64,000 nucleotides of DNA, taken from DASYCK01 sp036500205. Lineage in GTDB: Bacteria > Myxococcota_A > Polyangia > Fen-1088. Shown here in pieces: positions 48,172 to 56,970 of the stretch. The position numbers and the translations under genes are program-made. The stretch spans positions 24,085 to 88,084 of the forward strand of contig DASYCK010000108.1 in NCBI GenBank assembly GCA_036500205.1. Direction: 5' to 3'. Within the stretch, counting starts at the first letter, position 1. Every line of letters starts with the position of its first letter. Under the pieces are notes generated by a model that ran no database searches, had not been told where the DNA came from, and saw nothing but the letters and a program-made list of their open reading frames with translations.

Positions 48172-49538
48172 CAACCCTCTTCGTTCATGCGATCGAACAC
48201 CTCGGTGAGGATGGCGATCCCCGTCCTGGCGGTCGCCTCGTCGAGCGTCAGCGCGGGCTGCAGCCGGACGCTGGCGGCGTAGGTCATCGTCAGCAGCCCA
48301 CGCCGCACGCACTCGCCGAAGAGCCGCTCCGTCACCGGACGCGACAGCGGCTGCTTGGTCTGCTTGTCCTTGACCAGCTCGATGCGCAGGAACAGCCCTG
48401 CCCCGTCGACGAAGCCGACGAACGGATAGCGATCGACGAAGCCACGCAGCTCGTTCAGCATCAGCTCGCCGACGAGCCGCGCGTTCTCGGTCAGCTGCTC
48501 CTCGTCGATGATGCGCAGCGATTCGGCGCCGGCGGCCGCGCCCAGTGGGTTGCCGCCGTAGCTCGATGACGAGCCCGAGGGGACGCTCCAGGGCTTGGCG
48601 CAGGCGATCTCGTCGGTGGTGAGCACGCCCGACAGCGGGAAGCCACCGCCGAACGCCTTGCCCAGGGTGACGATGTCGGGCTCGACGCCCGAGTGCTCGA
48701 CGCCCCAGGTGCGCCCGGTGCGGCCCAGGCCGGTGATCATCTCATCGGCGATGAACAGCGCGTCCACCTCCTTGGCGATCGACTTGATGGCGGGCAGGAA
48801 CTCGCGGGGCGGGATGACGTTGCCGGCCGTCCCCTGCATCGGCTCGATGATGAACGCGGCGATCTCGCCGGCGGTCGCCACCTTGGCGTGCTTGCGCGCC
48901 AGCTCGGCGCAGGCGAGCCCGCAGCTCGGATACTCCAGCTTCAGCGGGCAGCGGTAGCAGTCGGCGTAGGGAACCTGGTGCGAGCCCGGCACCATCGGGC
49001 CGAGCTTGTCCTTGAACGTCGAGCCCATCAACGAGAGCGCGCCCATGGTCTTGCCGTGAAAGCCGCCCCAGAAGCTGACGAACTCGTACTTGCCGGTGTG
49101 CGACTTGGCGAGGCGCAGCGCGCTCTCGACCGCCTCGGCGCCGCCCGAGTAGAGCTGCAGCCGATGCACACCTTTCGCGGGCGGCTTGGCGGCCAGTCGC
49201 TCGACCAGATTCACGCGCGCCGGTGAGGTGAACGAGCCGACCGAGACCTCGGCCACCTGTCGCGACACCTCGGCGACGAAGCGCGGATGCGAGTGCCCGA
49301 GCGCGTTGACGGCGATGCCGCCGATCAGGTCGACGAACTGGTTGCCGTCGACATCGGTGACGGCGCTGCCGCGCGCCGATTCGACGACGATGCCGGCCAT
49401 GACGGCGTAGCCCTGCAGGCCAGGCGCCATGTACGCGTCCTCCCGCGCGCGCAGCTCGCGGCTCCTGGGCCCCGGAACGGCCGTGCGCAGCAGTGGCCGC
49501 TGATCCTTGGGTTGCGACGGATTGCGGGGCCCCGTCAC
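48159..49538 (-). CDS. Class-III PLP aminotransferase
   Basis: A 459-residue fold-type I PLP enzyme starting at GTG 49538, which overlaps the gtrA stop by GTGA. DGNQFVDLIGGIAVNALGHS, LQLYSGGAEAVESALRLAKS, FHGKTMGALSLMGSTFKDKL, LFIADEMITGLGRTGRTWGV and the PLP lysine in IVTLGKAFGGGFPLSGVLTT are typical of the ornithine/GABA aminotransferase class. A Cys-containing insert (YADCYRCPLKLEYPSCGLAC) is unusual and may bind metal. Substrate not predictable. Confidence 0.88.
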   Translation of the reverse strand: MTGPRNPSQPKDQRPLLRTAVPGPRSRELRAREDAYMAPGLQGYAVMAGIVVESARGSAVTDVDGNQFVDLIGGIAVNALGHSHPRFVAEVSRQVAEVSVGSFTSPARVNLVERLAAKPPAKGVHRLQLYSGGAEAVESALRLAKSHTGKYEFVSFWGGFHGKTMGALSLMGSTFKDKLGPMVPGSHQVPYADCYRCPLKLEYPSCGLACAELARKHAKVATAGEIAAFIIEPMQGTAGNVIPPREFLPAIKSIAKEVDALFIADEMITGLGRTGRTWGVEHSGVEPDIVTLGKAFGGGFPLSGVLTTDEIACAKPWSVPSGSSSSYGGNPLGAAAGAESLRIIDEEQLTENARLVGELMLNELRGFVDRYPFVGFVDGAGLFLRIELVKDKQTKQPLSRPVTERLFGECVRRGLLTMTYAASVRLQPALTLDEATARTGIAILTEVFDRMNEEGWWKG

Positions 49539-49963
49539 TCGGCCGCTCGTCTCTCGCCGAAAACGAAAAAACGTTGCATGGGGTAGTTCCAGGCGTTGCT
49601 CACGACCAGCGCCGTAATAACACGAGACACCACATATTGAATGTGAAGAAGGTTTACAAACAGGTGCTCGCCCAGCGCGTTCAGGCCGAGGCTGGCCGCC
49701 GAGACGAGGGCGTAGCGTAGAAACTGGCGTTGCGGTGCGATGTCGCCGCGCCGGTAGGTCCAGTAGCGCCCGATGAGAAAATTTGTCACGGCGCCGCACG
49801 AGGCGCCGACGATGGTCGCGGGCACCGCCCGCACATGCAGCCACTCGACACAGCCCACCATGAAGCCGAAATCGACGATGGCCGCCACCAGCGCCGCCGC
49901 GTGATGGCGGAGCCACTGACGCAGGCGGGACCTCGGTGCTCTGTACAGGGCGTCGCGGTTCAC
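49535..49963 (-). CDS. GtrA-family membrane protein
   Basis: This 142-residue protein has four predicted membrane helices in the GtrA pattern: AALVAAIVDFGFMVGCVEWL, ATIVGASCGAVTNFLIGRYW, FLRYALVSAASLGLNALGEH and a last helix with NAWNYPMQRFFVF. GtrA proteins assist transfer or flipping of lipid-linked sugars in cell-surface polysaccharide synthesis. It overlaps the aminotransferase start by 4 bp and follows the CDP-alcohol transferase by 13 bp. Confidence 0.9.
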   Translation of the reverse strand: MNRDALYRAPRSRLRQWLRHHAAALVAAIVDFGFMVGCVEWLHVRAVPATIVGASCGAVTNFLIGRYWTYRRGDIAPQRQFLRYALVSAASLGLNALGEHLFVNLLHIQYVVSRVITALVVSNAWNYPMQRFFVFGERRAAE

Positions 49964-49976
49964 GGGCCCTTGCAGC

Positions 49977-50837
49977 TCAGGGCGCCACCTGGGCCGGGAA
50001 AGCCCCGTCGGGGGCCACGACCTCGGCCCCCTTCTCTCGCATCGTGACCTCGGGACGAGCGTCGGCGGCGGGAGCGCGCTCGCGCCGCTGGATTGCCGTC
50101 ATGATGGCGCGCACGCGGCGAATGACCGAGACGTTCGCGACGAGGGCCACGATCGCAATGGCGAACACCATGGGGGCCTGGCGCACCACGAGCGGTCGGG
50201 ACGGCCCCGCCAGCAGCTCGGCCAGGGGGGTGAAGCCGGCGCCGAAGAACAGGTAGATGGCCCGCTCGGAGCGGCGCATGCTGCCGCGCGGGGCGGTGAC
50301 CGCCAGCGCCTCCGCCTTCACGGTGGCGTAGCTGACCATGTAGCCGCCCAGCAAGGTGAAGGCCGCCAGCACGAAGATCGGGATCGAGGTCCGGTAATAG
50401 ACCAGCAGGCCCGTCACGAAGAAGAACTCGGAGTAGCGGTCGACCACCGCGTCGAGCGCCTCGCCCGCGTCCGAGGAGACGCCCTGGCGCCGGGCCAGCA
50501 GACCGTCGATGATGTCGGCGAAGGCGGCCATGGTGGCGAGCACGCACGACAGGCCGAACCAGCCGAACGCCACGGCCACGCCGGCGCCCGCCGCCGGCAA
50601 CAGCGAGAACGCCGTCACCCCGTTCGGCGTGGCGCCCAGCCGATCCAGCGACGCGACGAGCGGTCCGACCAGCCAGTATCCGAACTCCATGAACCGCTTG
50701 CCGACGAAGGCGCTGCCGCCATCCTTGTCGACGCGATCGTGGCGGGCCCGTCCGACCAGGGCCGCGCGGACGCCGTACAGCAGCAGCGTCACGACGAGGA
50801 GACTCACGATCCCCACGGAAAAATGGATGTCTTTCAT
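49977..50837 (-). CDS. CDP-alcohol phosphatidyltransferase family protein
   Basis: This 286-residue membrane protein makes a phospholipid by joining a CDP-activated lipid and an alcohol. The catalytic motif is complete: D-x2-D-G-x2-A-R-x8-G-x3-D-x3-D in AFADIIDGLLARRQGVSSDA and GEALDAVVDR. An N-terminal helix (VGIVSLLVVTLLLYGVRAAL) and several others surround it; the C-terminal ~50 residues are polar. The acceptor alcohol is unknown. It leads the run GtrA-aminotransferase-pgpA-trp; the oxidoreductase upstream is 140 bp away. Confidence 0.88.
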   Translation of the reverse strand: MKDIHFSVGIVSLLVVTLLLYGVRAALVGRARHDRVDKDGGSAFVGKRFMEFGYWLVGPLVASLDRLGATPNGVTAFSLLPAAGAGVAVAFGWFGLSCVLATMAAFADIIDGLLARRQGVSSDAGEALDAVVDRYSEFFFVTGLLVYYRTSIPIFVLAAFTLLGGYMVSYATVKAEALAVTAPRGSMRRSERAIYLFFGAGFTPLAELLAGPSRPLVVRQAPMVFAIAIVALVANVSVIRRVRAIMTAIQRRERAPAADARPEVTMREKGAEVVAPDGAFPAQVAP

Positions 50838-50977
50838 CTGGTCGTCAGGCGGCGAACCCTACGATCGCGAACCCGGTCAGGCAACCCGATTGTGACCGGC
50901 GGGTAACGCCCCCATCGGCCGGCACGCCCGCCGGTTGGCCTGCCCGCCGATCGGCGTGAGATTGATGGCGCAGCCCG

Positions 50978-52135
50978 TCAGGCGCGCTTGCGCAGCTTGC
51001 GGAGCTCGGGGAGCGCTTCGGCCTCCTGGCGACCGCCGAGCGGCAGCTCGCGCGACGCGTCCTTGGCCGACGCGTACGCGGTCTGGATCAGCTCGACGCA
51101 CAGGAAGGCCTCCTCGGCCTCCTTGCCCACCCACTCGCCGTCGGCGATGGCGCGCTCGAAGTCGTCGAACAGCGAGTTGAACCAGGTGACGTGGCTCGAG
51201 TCCATCCAGTCGGAGGGGACGTCCAGACGCTCGAACTTCCAGGCCATCTCCGGCGAATTGATGTTGTTGCCGCGGCCGCCCCGCGCCACCTCGATGTTGT
51301 CGTCCTCGACCCGAATGGCGCCGCGATCGCCGTGGATCGTGTAGATGACCTTGCGTACGCCGGCCTGCCAGCTGAGGTGCGCCGAGGCGACGCCGGTGGG
51401 GAAGCGCAGGCTGCAGCTCAGATCGTCCTCGGTGTCGAAGTTGCCCATGGTGGACATGCGCGCCGAGATCGCCGTCGGATACGAGCGCAACCACTCGAAC
51501 GCCAGATAGAACGTGTGGCTGCCGTGGTCCATGGCGATGCCGCCGCCCGAGTGGCGCCGCTCCCGCCGCCAGTTGGGTCGCCATTCCGAGACGCCGCGGG
51601 CGTGGGTGTTGCGGAACGTCTGAAGCGTCACCAGATGAACGCGCCCGATCTCGCCGGCGTCGATGACGCGGCGGACGTTCTGGATCACCGGCGCGTGCTT
51701 GTAGTTGTGGCAGGGATAAATCACCCGCCCCGCGCGACGGGCCAGGTCGAGCATCTCACGCGCGTCAGCTATGCTGGTGGCGAGCGGCTTCTCGCACAGC
51801 ACGTGCAGCCCGCGGCTCAACGCCTCGCGCGTGACGGCGGCGTGCTCGGCCGGCGGCGTGGCGATGTCGACGAAGTCGAGGTTGCCCGCCTCGGCGTCCA
51901 GCATGGCCACGTGGTCGGCGTACACCCGCACGCCCGGAAGATGCTCCACCGCCAGACGGCGGCGCGCCTCGGAGATGTCGGCGACGGCGACGATCCGGAC
52001 ATCGGAGGCATCGCTGACATCGCCGCTGTTCTGCCCGCGCCAGGTGCCCTGCATACGCTGCCGGTACGCGGCCCCGTGGCCCTTCTCCATGATGAAGCCG
52101 TATCCGATGAGCGCGCCGCGTAGGGGTGTCTTCAT
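50978..52135 (-). CDS. Gfo/Idh/MocA family NAD(P)-dependent oxidoreductase
   Basis: This 385-residue protein has an N-terminal Rossmann domain (GALIGYGFIMEKGHGAAYRQ, VRIVAVADISEARRRLAVEH) and the family's EKP motif in LHVLCEKPLATSIADAREML. The C-terminal sheet carries GGGIAMDHGSHTFYLAFEWL with a His typical of the active site. Members oxidise or reduce sugars and inositols; the neighbourhood suggests a lipid head-group or surface-sugar pathway. AAGGA precedes the ATG at 52135. It is divergent from the gene at 52549. Confidence 0.88.
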   Translation of the reverse strand: MKTPLRGALIGYGFIMEKGHGAAYRQRMQGTWRGQNSGDVSDASDVRIVAVADISEARRRLAVEHLPGVRVYADHVAMLDAEAGNLDFVDIATPPAEHAAVTREALSRGLHVLCEKPLATSIADAREMLDLARRAGRVIYPCHNYKHAPVIQNVRRVIDAGEIGRVHLVTLQTFRNTHARGVSEWRPNWRRERRHSGGGIAMDHGSHTFYLAFEWLRSYPTAISARMSTMGNFDTEDDLSCSLRFPTGVASAHLSWQAGVRKVIYTIHGDRGAIRVEDDNIEVARGGRGNNINSPEMAWKFERLDVPSDWMDSSHVTWFNSLFDDFERAIADGEWVGKEAEEAFLCVELIQTAYASAKDASRELPLGGRQEAEALPELRKLRKRA

Positions 52136-52272
52136 GCTTCCTTGAAAATGTTGTGCGAAATGTTCGTCTCGGGACGAGGTCCAAGGGACCGTTACCTACA
52201 TCACACCCGGCCCGGCCGGGCACCCAATTAATTGGTCATCGGGGCTGCTAGGTCAAGCGCCTTCGATGTGCG

Positions 52273-52301
52273 TTGACTCGGCCGGGCCCCGCGACTAGCT
52301 T
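52273..52301 (+). promoter_or_regulatory. Sigma-70-like promoter
   Basis: TTGACT (52273-52278), a 17-bp spacer and TAGCTT (52296-52301). Transcription should start near 52308. The downstream gene ATG is at 52549, giving a leader of about 240 nt unless the small frame at 52310 is the first gene. Confidence 0.5.
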
Positions 52302-52309
52302 GCTGCCCC

Positions 52310-52450
52310 ATGATCGGGGAGGTTTTGAAAGCGGCCGGCGCCGAATCTCAGGGGCATCGCCGCGCCGAACGCGGCACGCGGGCCTGGAATGCCGGGACGC
52401 GGTGGGGCCGCGTGCCGGCGCGAAAGTTCTCCGGGTCGGGCATCGGCTGA
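52310..52450 (+). CDS. Possible leaderless 46-residue ORF
   Basis: ATG 52310 lies 8 nt after the -10 hexamer TAGCTT, the same geometry as other leaderless starts here. The product (MIGEVLKAAGAES..., basic, ending SGSGIG) has no known family. It may be a real small protein, a leader ORF or chance. Confidence 0.25.
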   Translation: MIGEVLKAAGAESQGHRRAERGTRAWNAGTRWGRVPARKFSGSGIG

Positions 52451-52548
52451 CGTCGCCATCCGGTCCAAGGACGCAAGCAAAGTCACGCAAGCAAATTTAC
52501 GCAGCGCGTACCCAGGGACGCGACGAAGGCAAGGACGGTAGACGGAAA

Positions 52549-53130
52549 ATGCGACTCTCTCATGGTTTCTCGGCAAAGATTGGGCTCCGTTTCGGCCTGC
52601 GTGGGGCGTCGGCGCTGCTGACGTTCGCGCTGGCGCTGGGCGCAGCGGTGCCGGCCCGGGCCGAGGTGGTCGAGTTGCTCGACAAGACCAAGCTGAACGC
52701 CAAGATCATCCACTTCTACGACGGGGTCTTCACCATCGACGTGGCCGGGCAGACCCAGAAGATCCCGAAGGAGAAGATTCGCTCGATCGGGTTCTCGCTG
52801 CCGCCCGCCCGCCCCGAGTTCTCGACCCCCGAGAAGACGTTCGAGCGGTGGCGCAAGGCGCTGACCGAGGGGGCCATGGACAGGGTCATCGACTGCTACG
52901 CCCTCATGTACCAGGGGATGCTGGCCAGCCAGATGGGTCAGGCCAACGACGCCGTCAAGAAGATGCAGAAGGAGATCGAGGGGACGAAGTTCCAGATCAA
53001 GGGCTCGTCGACGAAGGGTGAGAGCGCGACCTTGAAGGTGGCCCGCCAGAAGGGCGACGACAACGACACCGGCGAAGTGGCATTCGTGCGCGAGAACGGC
53101 GAGTGGAAGATGCTGCCTCCTTCTCAGTGA
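52549..53130 (+). CDS. Exported hypothetical protein
   Basis: A 193-residue protein starting at ATG 52549 with a signal peptide (ASALLTFALALGAAVPARA). A short beta-rich N-domain (VELLDKTKLNAKIIHFYDG, FTIDVAGQTQKIPKEKIRSI) is followed by an NTF2/DUF4878-like part (TFERWRKALTEGAMDRVIDC, VAFVRENGEWKMLPPSQ). AAGGA lies about 14 nt upstream, which is far. The next gene starts 23 bp downstream, so they form a pair. Function unknown. Confidence 0.7.
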   Translation: MRLSHGFSAKIGLRFGLRGASALLTFALALGAAVPARAEVVELLDKTKLNAKIIHFYDGVFTIDVAGQTQKIPKEKIRSIGFSLPPARPEFSTPEKTFERWRKALTEGAMDRVIDCYALMYQGMLASQMGQANDAVKKMQKEIEGTKFQIKGSSTKGESATLKVARQKGDDNDTGEVAFVRENGEWKMLPPSQ

Positions 53131-53153
53131 GACCGCGTCGTAACCCGCTCCGC

Positions 53154-56100
53154 ATGACCCGTCTTCCTCTGTTCCGGATCGCCTTCACCGTCGCGTTGCT
53201 CGCGCTCTGCGGGGGGCGTGCGCGCGCCGCCGGAGCGCTGACGCTCGATCCCTTCCGTCCGACGACCGGGTCGCCGCAACGCCTGGCGCTCGATCCCGTC
53301 CAACCGGCAGGCGACGCGAAGTCGGAAAACGTTGTCGTCCCCTCTCCTGCGTCGCACGCCCCGGCCGCCATCGCCTGTCAGGATGATGCCGAGTGTCCCG
53401 ACGAGAACATCTGCGAGCAGGCTGTCTGCCAGCGCATCCAGCAGCGGGTCAACGTCCTCTATCTCTACTACCAGGAGGGAGCGTTCCGTGAGTTGCTGGG
53501 CCTCTACTGGGCGAAGCGCGGGCCCACCGGCTTCACCGTGCTGGCCCCGTTCTACTGGCACTTCTTCGCGCCCCGGTCCCGCTCGCGCGTGGTGGCGCCG
53601 TTCTACTGGCACTTCGAGGACGACGTCGCGCAACGGACCTCGACGGTGATCGTGCCGGGCCTGCCCATCTCCTGGAGCCGCGAGCCGGGCGCGCGGTCGT
53701 TCGGGATCTGGCCGCTGTTCTACAGGTCGACGAAGTTCGGATGGGCGGCGCCCCTGCTCGGGTCGTTCGACGTCGCCGATCCCGATCATGGCCAATCGTT
53801 CGGCGCGCTGGGCTTTCTCTACTGGTGGAGCCACGCCCCGAAGAGCCGCACCGATCTGCTGTTCCCGGTCTTCTATTACAAGCGCTCGCCCGAGTCGGCC
53901 TTCGGCTTCGCGTTGCCGCTCAACTTCTACTGGCGCACCGACGTCGAGTCCCACACCCTCGCCATCCCGCTGTTTCTCGGCCACGCCTGGAAGAACGGCT
54001 CCAGCGTCTACTCCTGGCTCGGCTACCGGACCCGTCAGGGGCGCAACAGCAACGGCTCGTTGCTCTGGTTGTACTGGGGCGGCCGCACCGGCGAGTCGGA
54101 CGACGCCTACGACGTGTTGTTCCCGCTGCTGTGGAGCTTCCGCTCGCCCAAGAGCGCCACCACCATCGTGGCGCCGCTCGTGTTCAGCTTCCGTCGCGAC
54201 GACGGCTGGCTCAACACCGTCCTCCCTTTGTGGTGGACCGGCGGCAACAGCACGAAGGGCTGGCGCTTCCAGACCTTGCTCCCCTTCTTCTACTGGGCCG
54301 AGGGGGATCACGGGGCGAAGTTCTCCTGGCTGACCCCGCTCGGCGGCTACGGGCGCGACCGTGACGCACAGTCGAGGACGCTGTTCTTGCTTCCGGCGCC
54401 GCTGCTGTATCGGCGCGATCCGACCACCGCCATCGACCTCGTCACACCGCTGTACCTGCGCTACACCGATCGCCCCACGGACAGCACCACGCACCTGATC
54501 TCGCTGCTGCTGTACCGCAACAGCGCGCCGGCGGGAACGTCGACGGTGCTGTTCCCGATCTTCTGGCGATTTCACGACGTGGCCAGCGGTCGCGCCACCA
54601 CGGCGGTGTTGCCCTTCTTCTTCCACCGCGAGGCGCCACGCGATCGTCTGACGGCGGGCGGCATCTTCCCGCTGTGGGGCTACCATCGCTCGTTCGCGGA
54701 CGGCGGGTGGAGCGCCGGGCTGTTCCCGCTGGCGTTCTTCGGGCACCGCCCGAGCGGCGGCCACGCCGTGGTGTTTCCCCTGTTCTGGCATCTCTCCGAC
54801 GCCAAGGGGAGCACGACCGTGCTGGCGCCGCTGTTCTTCTCCAGCCATGACAGGCACGGTTACGACGCGGGCGTGCTGCCGCTGCTGACGTTCTTCGGCC
54901 GTCGCGACGCGACGTCGTACCAGGTTCAGTTCCCGCTGTTCTGGCGGTTCGCCAACGCCGAGACGGGGACCAGCACCGCGGTCACGCCGCTCGGCTTCTA
55001 CGGAAGCTCGCCCGAGGGGTGGCGCCTGGGCGTGGGGCCGCTGCTCCCCATCATCTGGGCGGCGGGCGGTGGGCCGCGCGGGCACTTCGTGCTGTTCCCC
55101 ATCGTCTGGCATTTCCGGGACGACCAGGCCGACAAGACCACCACCGTGGTGGCGAACTACCTGCACCGTCGCCATGGCGACGAGACGACCGACGCGCTGT
55201 TCCCGCTGTTTTACTACCGACGGGGCGCCAAGCCGGGGGGCAGCGACGAGACGAGCTTCACGCTGTTTCCGCTCGTCCACTACCGGCGGGATGCCACCAC
55301 CCGGGTGCTGGTGACGCCGCTCGGCGCCTCGCTGGCGGGGCCCGAGCGTCAGGGGGGCTTCGTCGGGCCGTATTTCTGGTACCACGGCAAGACCTTCACC
55401 GCCCGCGGGGTGCCGGGCCTGTACGCCGACGTCACGCGCGCCGACACGCAGGAGCGCACGCGACAGTGGGGCCCGCTGTTCGCCATGGACGCTCCCGGAC
55501 GGAGCGCGCGGATTCTGGTTCCGCTGTTCGGGCGCTACCAGGACGCCCAGGAGACCGACACCTACGTCTTCCCGACCTTCTTTCGGCAGCGCAAGGCCGA
55601 CGGATACGAGGTGGACGCCTTCCTGCCGCTGTACTGGCGGTCGAAGTGGCAGGACCGGACCACCACCGTGGTCGGTCCGTTCTACGATCGAGACGGGGGC
55701 GGCGTTCACGACACGGGGCTGGCGCCGTTCTATTTCTGGGCGAAGAACGGCGACCGCACGATGCTGGTGATCCCGCCGCTGCTCACCATCCACCGCCACG
55801 ACTTCCGCGCCGGCACGTCGGTGACCTGGGCGGGGCTGTTCTTCAAGAGCCATTCGGAGAAGCAGGACACCACGGTGCTGTTCCCGCTCTTCTGGTCCGG
55901 GCGCGACGGCGACCGCACGCACCAGATGCTGTTCCCGCTGTACTGGCACTTCCAGGACGGTGCCGCCAGCCGGTCGACCCTGGCGGTGCTGCTGTACTGG
56001 TCCACGCGCGGCACCACGCGGTTGCGGGCGTTGTTGCCGATCGCCTGGTACACGCGCGACGACGTGCAGCACACGGGCAGCGAGGCGCTCCTGCCGCTGT

Positions 56101-56954
56101 TCTACGCGGCGCACGGACCGCAACGCTTCACGCTGTTCACCTTGCTGGCGGGGTGGAGCCGGTCCGTCGACACGCGCCGCTTTTACGTCGGGCCGCTGTA
56201 CGTCAGCGACACGGTCGAGAGCAGCACGCGGCTGCTGTTCCCGCTCTACGTCAGCCACCTGAACCGCAAGACCGAGACGCGCACCCGCTTCATCCTCCCG
56301 CTGCTGTACTTCTCGCGGGGGAGTCCCGAGAAGGGCATCTCCACGGTGGCGGGGCTGTTCTGGCGGCGGCGCGACATCAGCTCGGCGACGACCCTGTTCT
56401 TTCCGCTGTTCATCGACGTTCACGACTTCCGGCAGAGCCGCACCACGGTGGTGTTGCCGCTGTTCGTTCGCCACGCCAACGAGGTCACGGGCGAGAGCCT
56501 GTGGCTGACGCCGCTCTACTACCGGCATGTCACCGCGGAGGACACGACGAACGTGGTGTTCCCGCTGTTCTGGGACTTCAAGCACAACGCCCGTCGCACC
56601 ACGGTGCTGTTTCCGTTCTTCGCCCACTGGACGCGCGCGACATACGCGGGGACGTACGTGTTCCCGAACATCTACTACCGCAAGGGGATCACCGCCGGCG
56701 AGGCGGACGGGACCTGGCGGCTGTTCATCCCGCCCCTGTTCGACGCGGCGGTGGTGCGGCCGGGCGACTTTCGCTGGGAGATCCTGGGCGGGCTGTTCGG
56801 CAAGGAACGGATCGGCCGGAATCACTACCTGAAGCTGTTCTTCTTCACGTTCGAGACGCAGAAGGCGTCGGCCGTGCAGACGTCGTGGTACGGCCAGCCG
56901 ACTCGTCCCTCTCGCGTTCGCCCGGCGCGCGGACTGGCCACGAACGGCTGGTAG
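53154..56954 (+). CDS. Giant exported protein of ~60 short aromatic beta repeats
   Basis: A 1266-residue protein starts at ATG 53154 with a signal peptide (FRIAFTVALLALCGGRARAA). A small Cys-rich segment (ACQDDAECPDENICEQAVC) is followed by about sixty tandem repeats of ~19 residues. Each has a hydrophobic strand with a Pro, such as TTVLFPLFWRF or TVLAPFYWHF, then a charged turn with Asp, Arg and Gly. Nearly every repeat keeps x-P-L/F-F/Y/W. The alternation suits a giant beta-barrel or beta-solenoid at the outer membrane. I recognise no named family. It follows the 52549 gene by 23 bp. Confidence 0.75.
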   Translation: MTRLPLFRIAFTVALLALCGGRARAAGALTLDPFRPTTGSPQRLALDPVQPAGDAKSENVVVPSPASHAPAAIACQDDAECPDENICEQAVCQRIQQRVNVLYLYYQEGAFRELLGLYWAKRGPTGFTVLAPFYWHFFAPRSRSRVVAPFYWHFEDDVAQRTSTVIVPGLPISWSREPGARSFGIWPLFYRSTKFGWAAPLLGSFDVADPDHGQSFGALGFLYWWSHAPKSRTDLLFPVFYYKRSPESAFGFALPLNFYWRTDVESHTLAIPLFLGHAWKNGSSVYSWLGYRTRQGRNSNGSLLWLYWGGRTGESDDAYDVLFPLLWSFRSPKSATTIVAPLVFSFRRDDGWLNTVLPLWWTGGNSTKGWRFQTLLPFFYWAEGDHGAKFSWLTPLGGYGRDRDAQSRTLFLLPAPLLYRRDPTTAIDLVTPLYLRYTDRPTDSTTHLISLLLYRNSAPAGTSTVLFPIFWRFHDVASGRATTAVLPFFFHREAPRDRLTAGGIFPLWGYHRSFADGGWSAGLFPLAFFGHRPSGGHAVVFPLFWHLSDAKGSTTVLAPLFFSSHDRHGYDAGVLPLLTFFGRRDATSYQVQFPLFWRFANAETGTSTAVTPLGFYGSSPEGWRLGVGPLLPIIWAAGGGPRGHFVLFPIVWHFRDDQADKTTTVVANYLHRRHGDETTDALFPLFYYRRGAKPGGSDETSFTLFPLVHYRRDATTRVLVTPLGASLAGPERQGGFVGPYFWYHGKTFTARGVPGLYADVTRADTQERTRQWGPLFAMDAPGRSARILVPLFGRYQDAQETDTYVFPTFFRQRKADGYEVDAFLPLYWRSKWQDRTTTVVGPFYDRDGGGVHDTGLAPFYFWAKNGDRTMLVIPPLLTIHRHDFRAGTSVTWAGLFFKSHSEKQDTTVLFPLFWSGRDGDRTHQMLFPLYWHFQDGAASRSTLAVLLYWSTRGTTRLRALLPIAWYTRDDVQHTGSEALLPLFYAAHGPQRFTLFTLLAGWSRSVDTRRFYVGPLYVSDTVESSTRLLFPLYVSHLNRKTETRTRFILPLLYFSRGSPEKGISTVAGLFWRRRDISSATTLFFPLFIDVHDFRQSRTTVVLPLFVRHANEVTGESLWLTPLYYRHVTAEDTTNVVFPLFWDFKHNARRTTVLFPFFAHWTRATYAGTYVFPNIYYRKGITAGEADGTWRLFIPPLFDAAVVRPGDFRWEILGGLFGKERIGRNHYLKLFFFTFETQKASAVQTSWYGQPTRPSRVRPARGLATNGW

Positions 56955-56970
56955 CCGTCACTGGTTGCCG

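Larger units (their letters stand above)
52136..52548. other. 413-bp divergent intergenic region
   Basis: It contains a perfect 12-bp palindrome, CCAATTAATTGG (52224-52235), beside a GC-rich palindrome CCCGGCCGGG; a good sigma-70-type promoter (52273-52301); and a 46-codon frame (52310-52450). The rest shows no gene. Its AT-rich patches stand out against the GC-rich surroundings. Confidence 0.55.

Noticed and set aside
53124..56825. 1233-codon open frame antisense to the repeat protein
   Set aside because: High GC removes stops in the mirror frame. The translation is Arg/Gln/Pro/Val-rich with no signal, domain or repeat logic, while the plus strand gives a signal peptide and a regular repeat.
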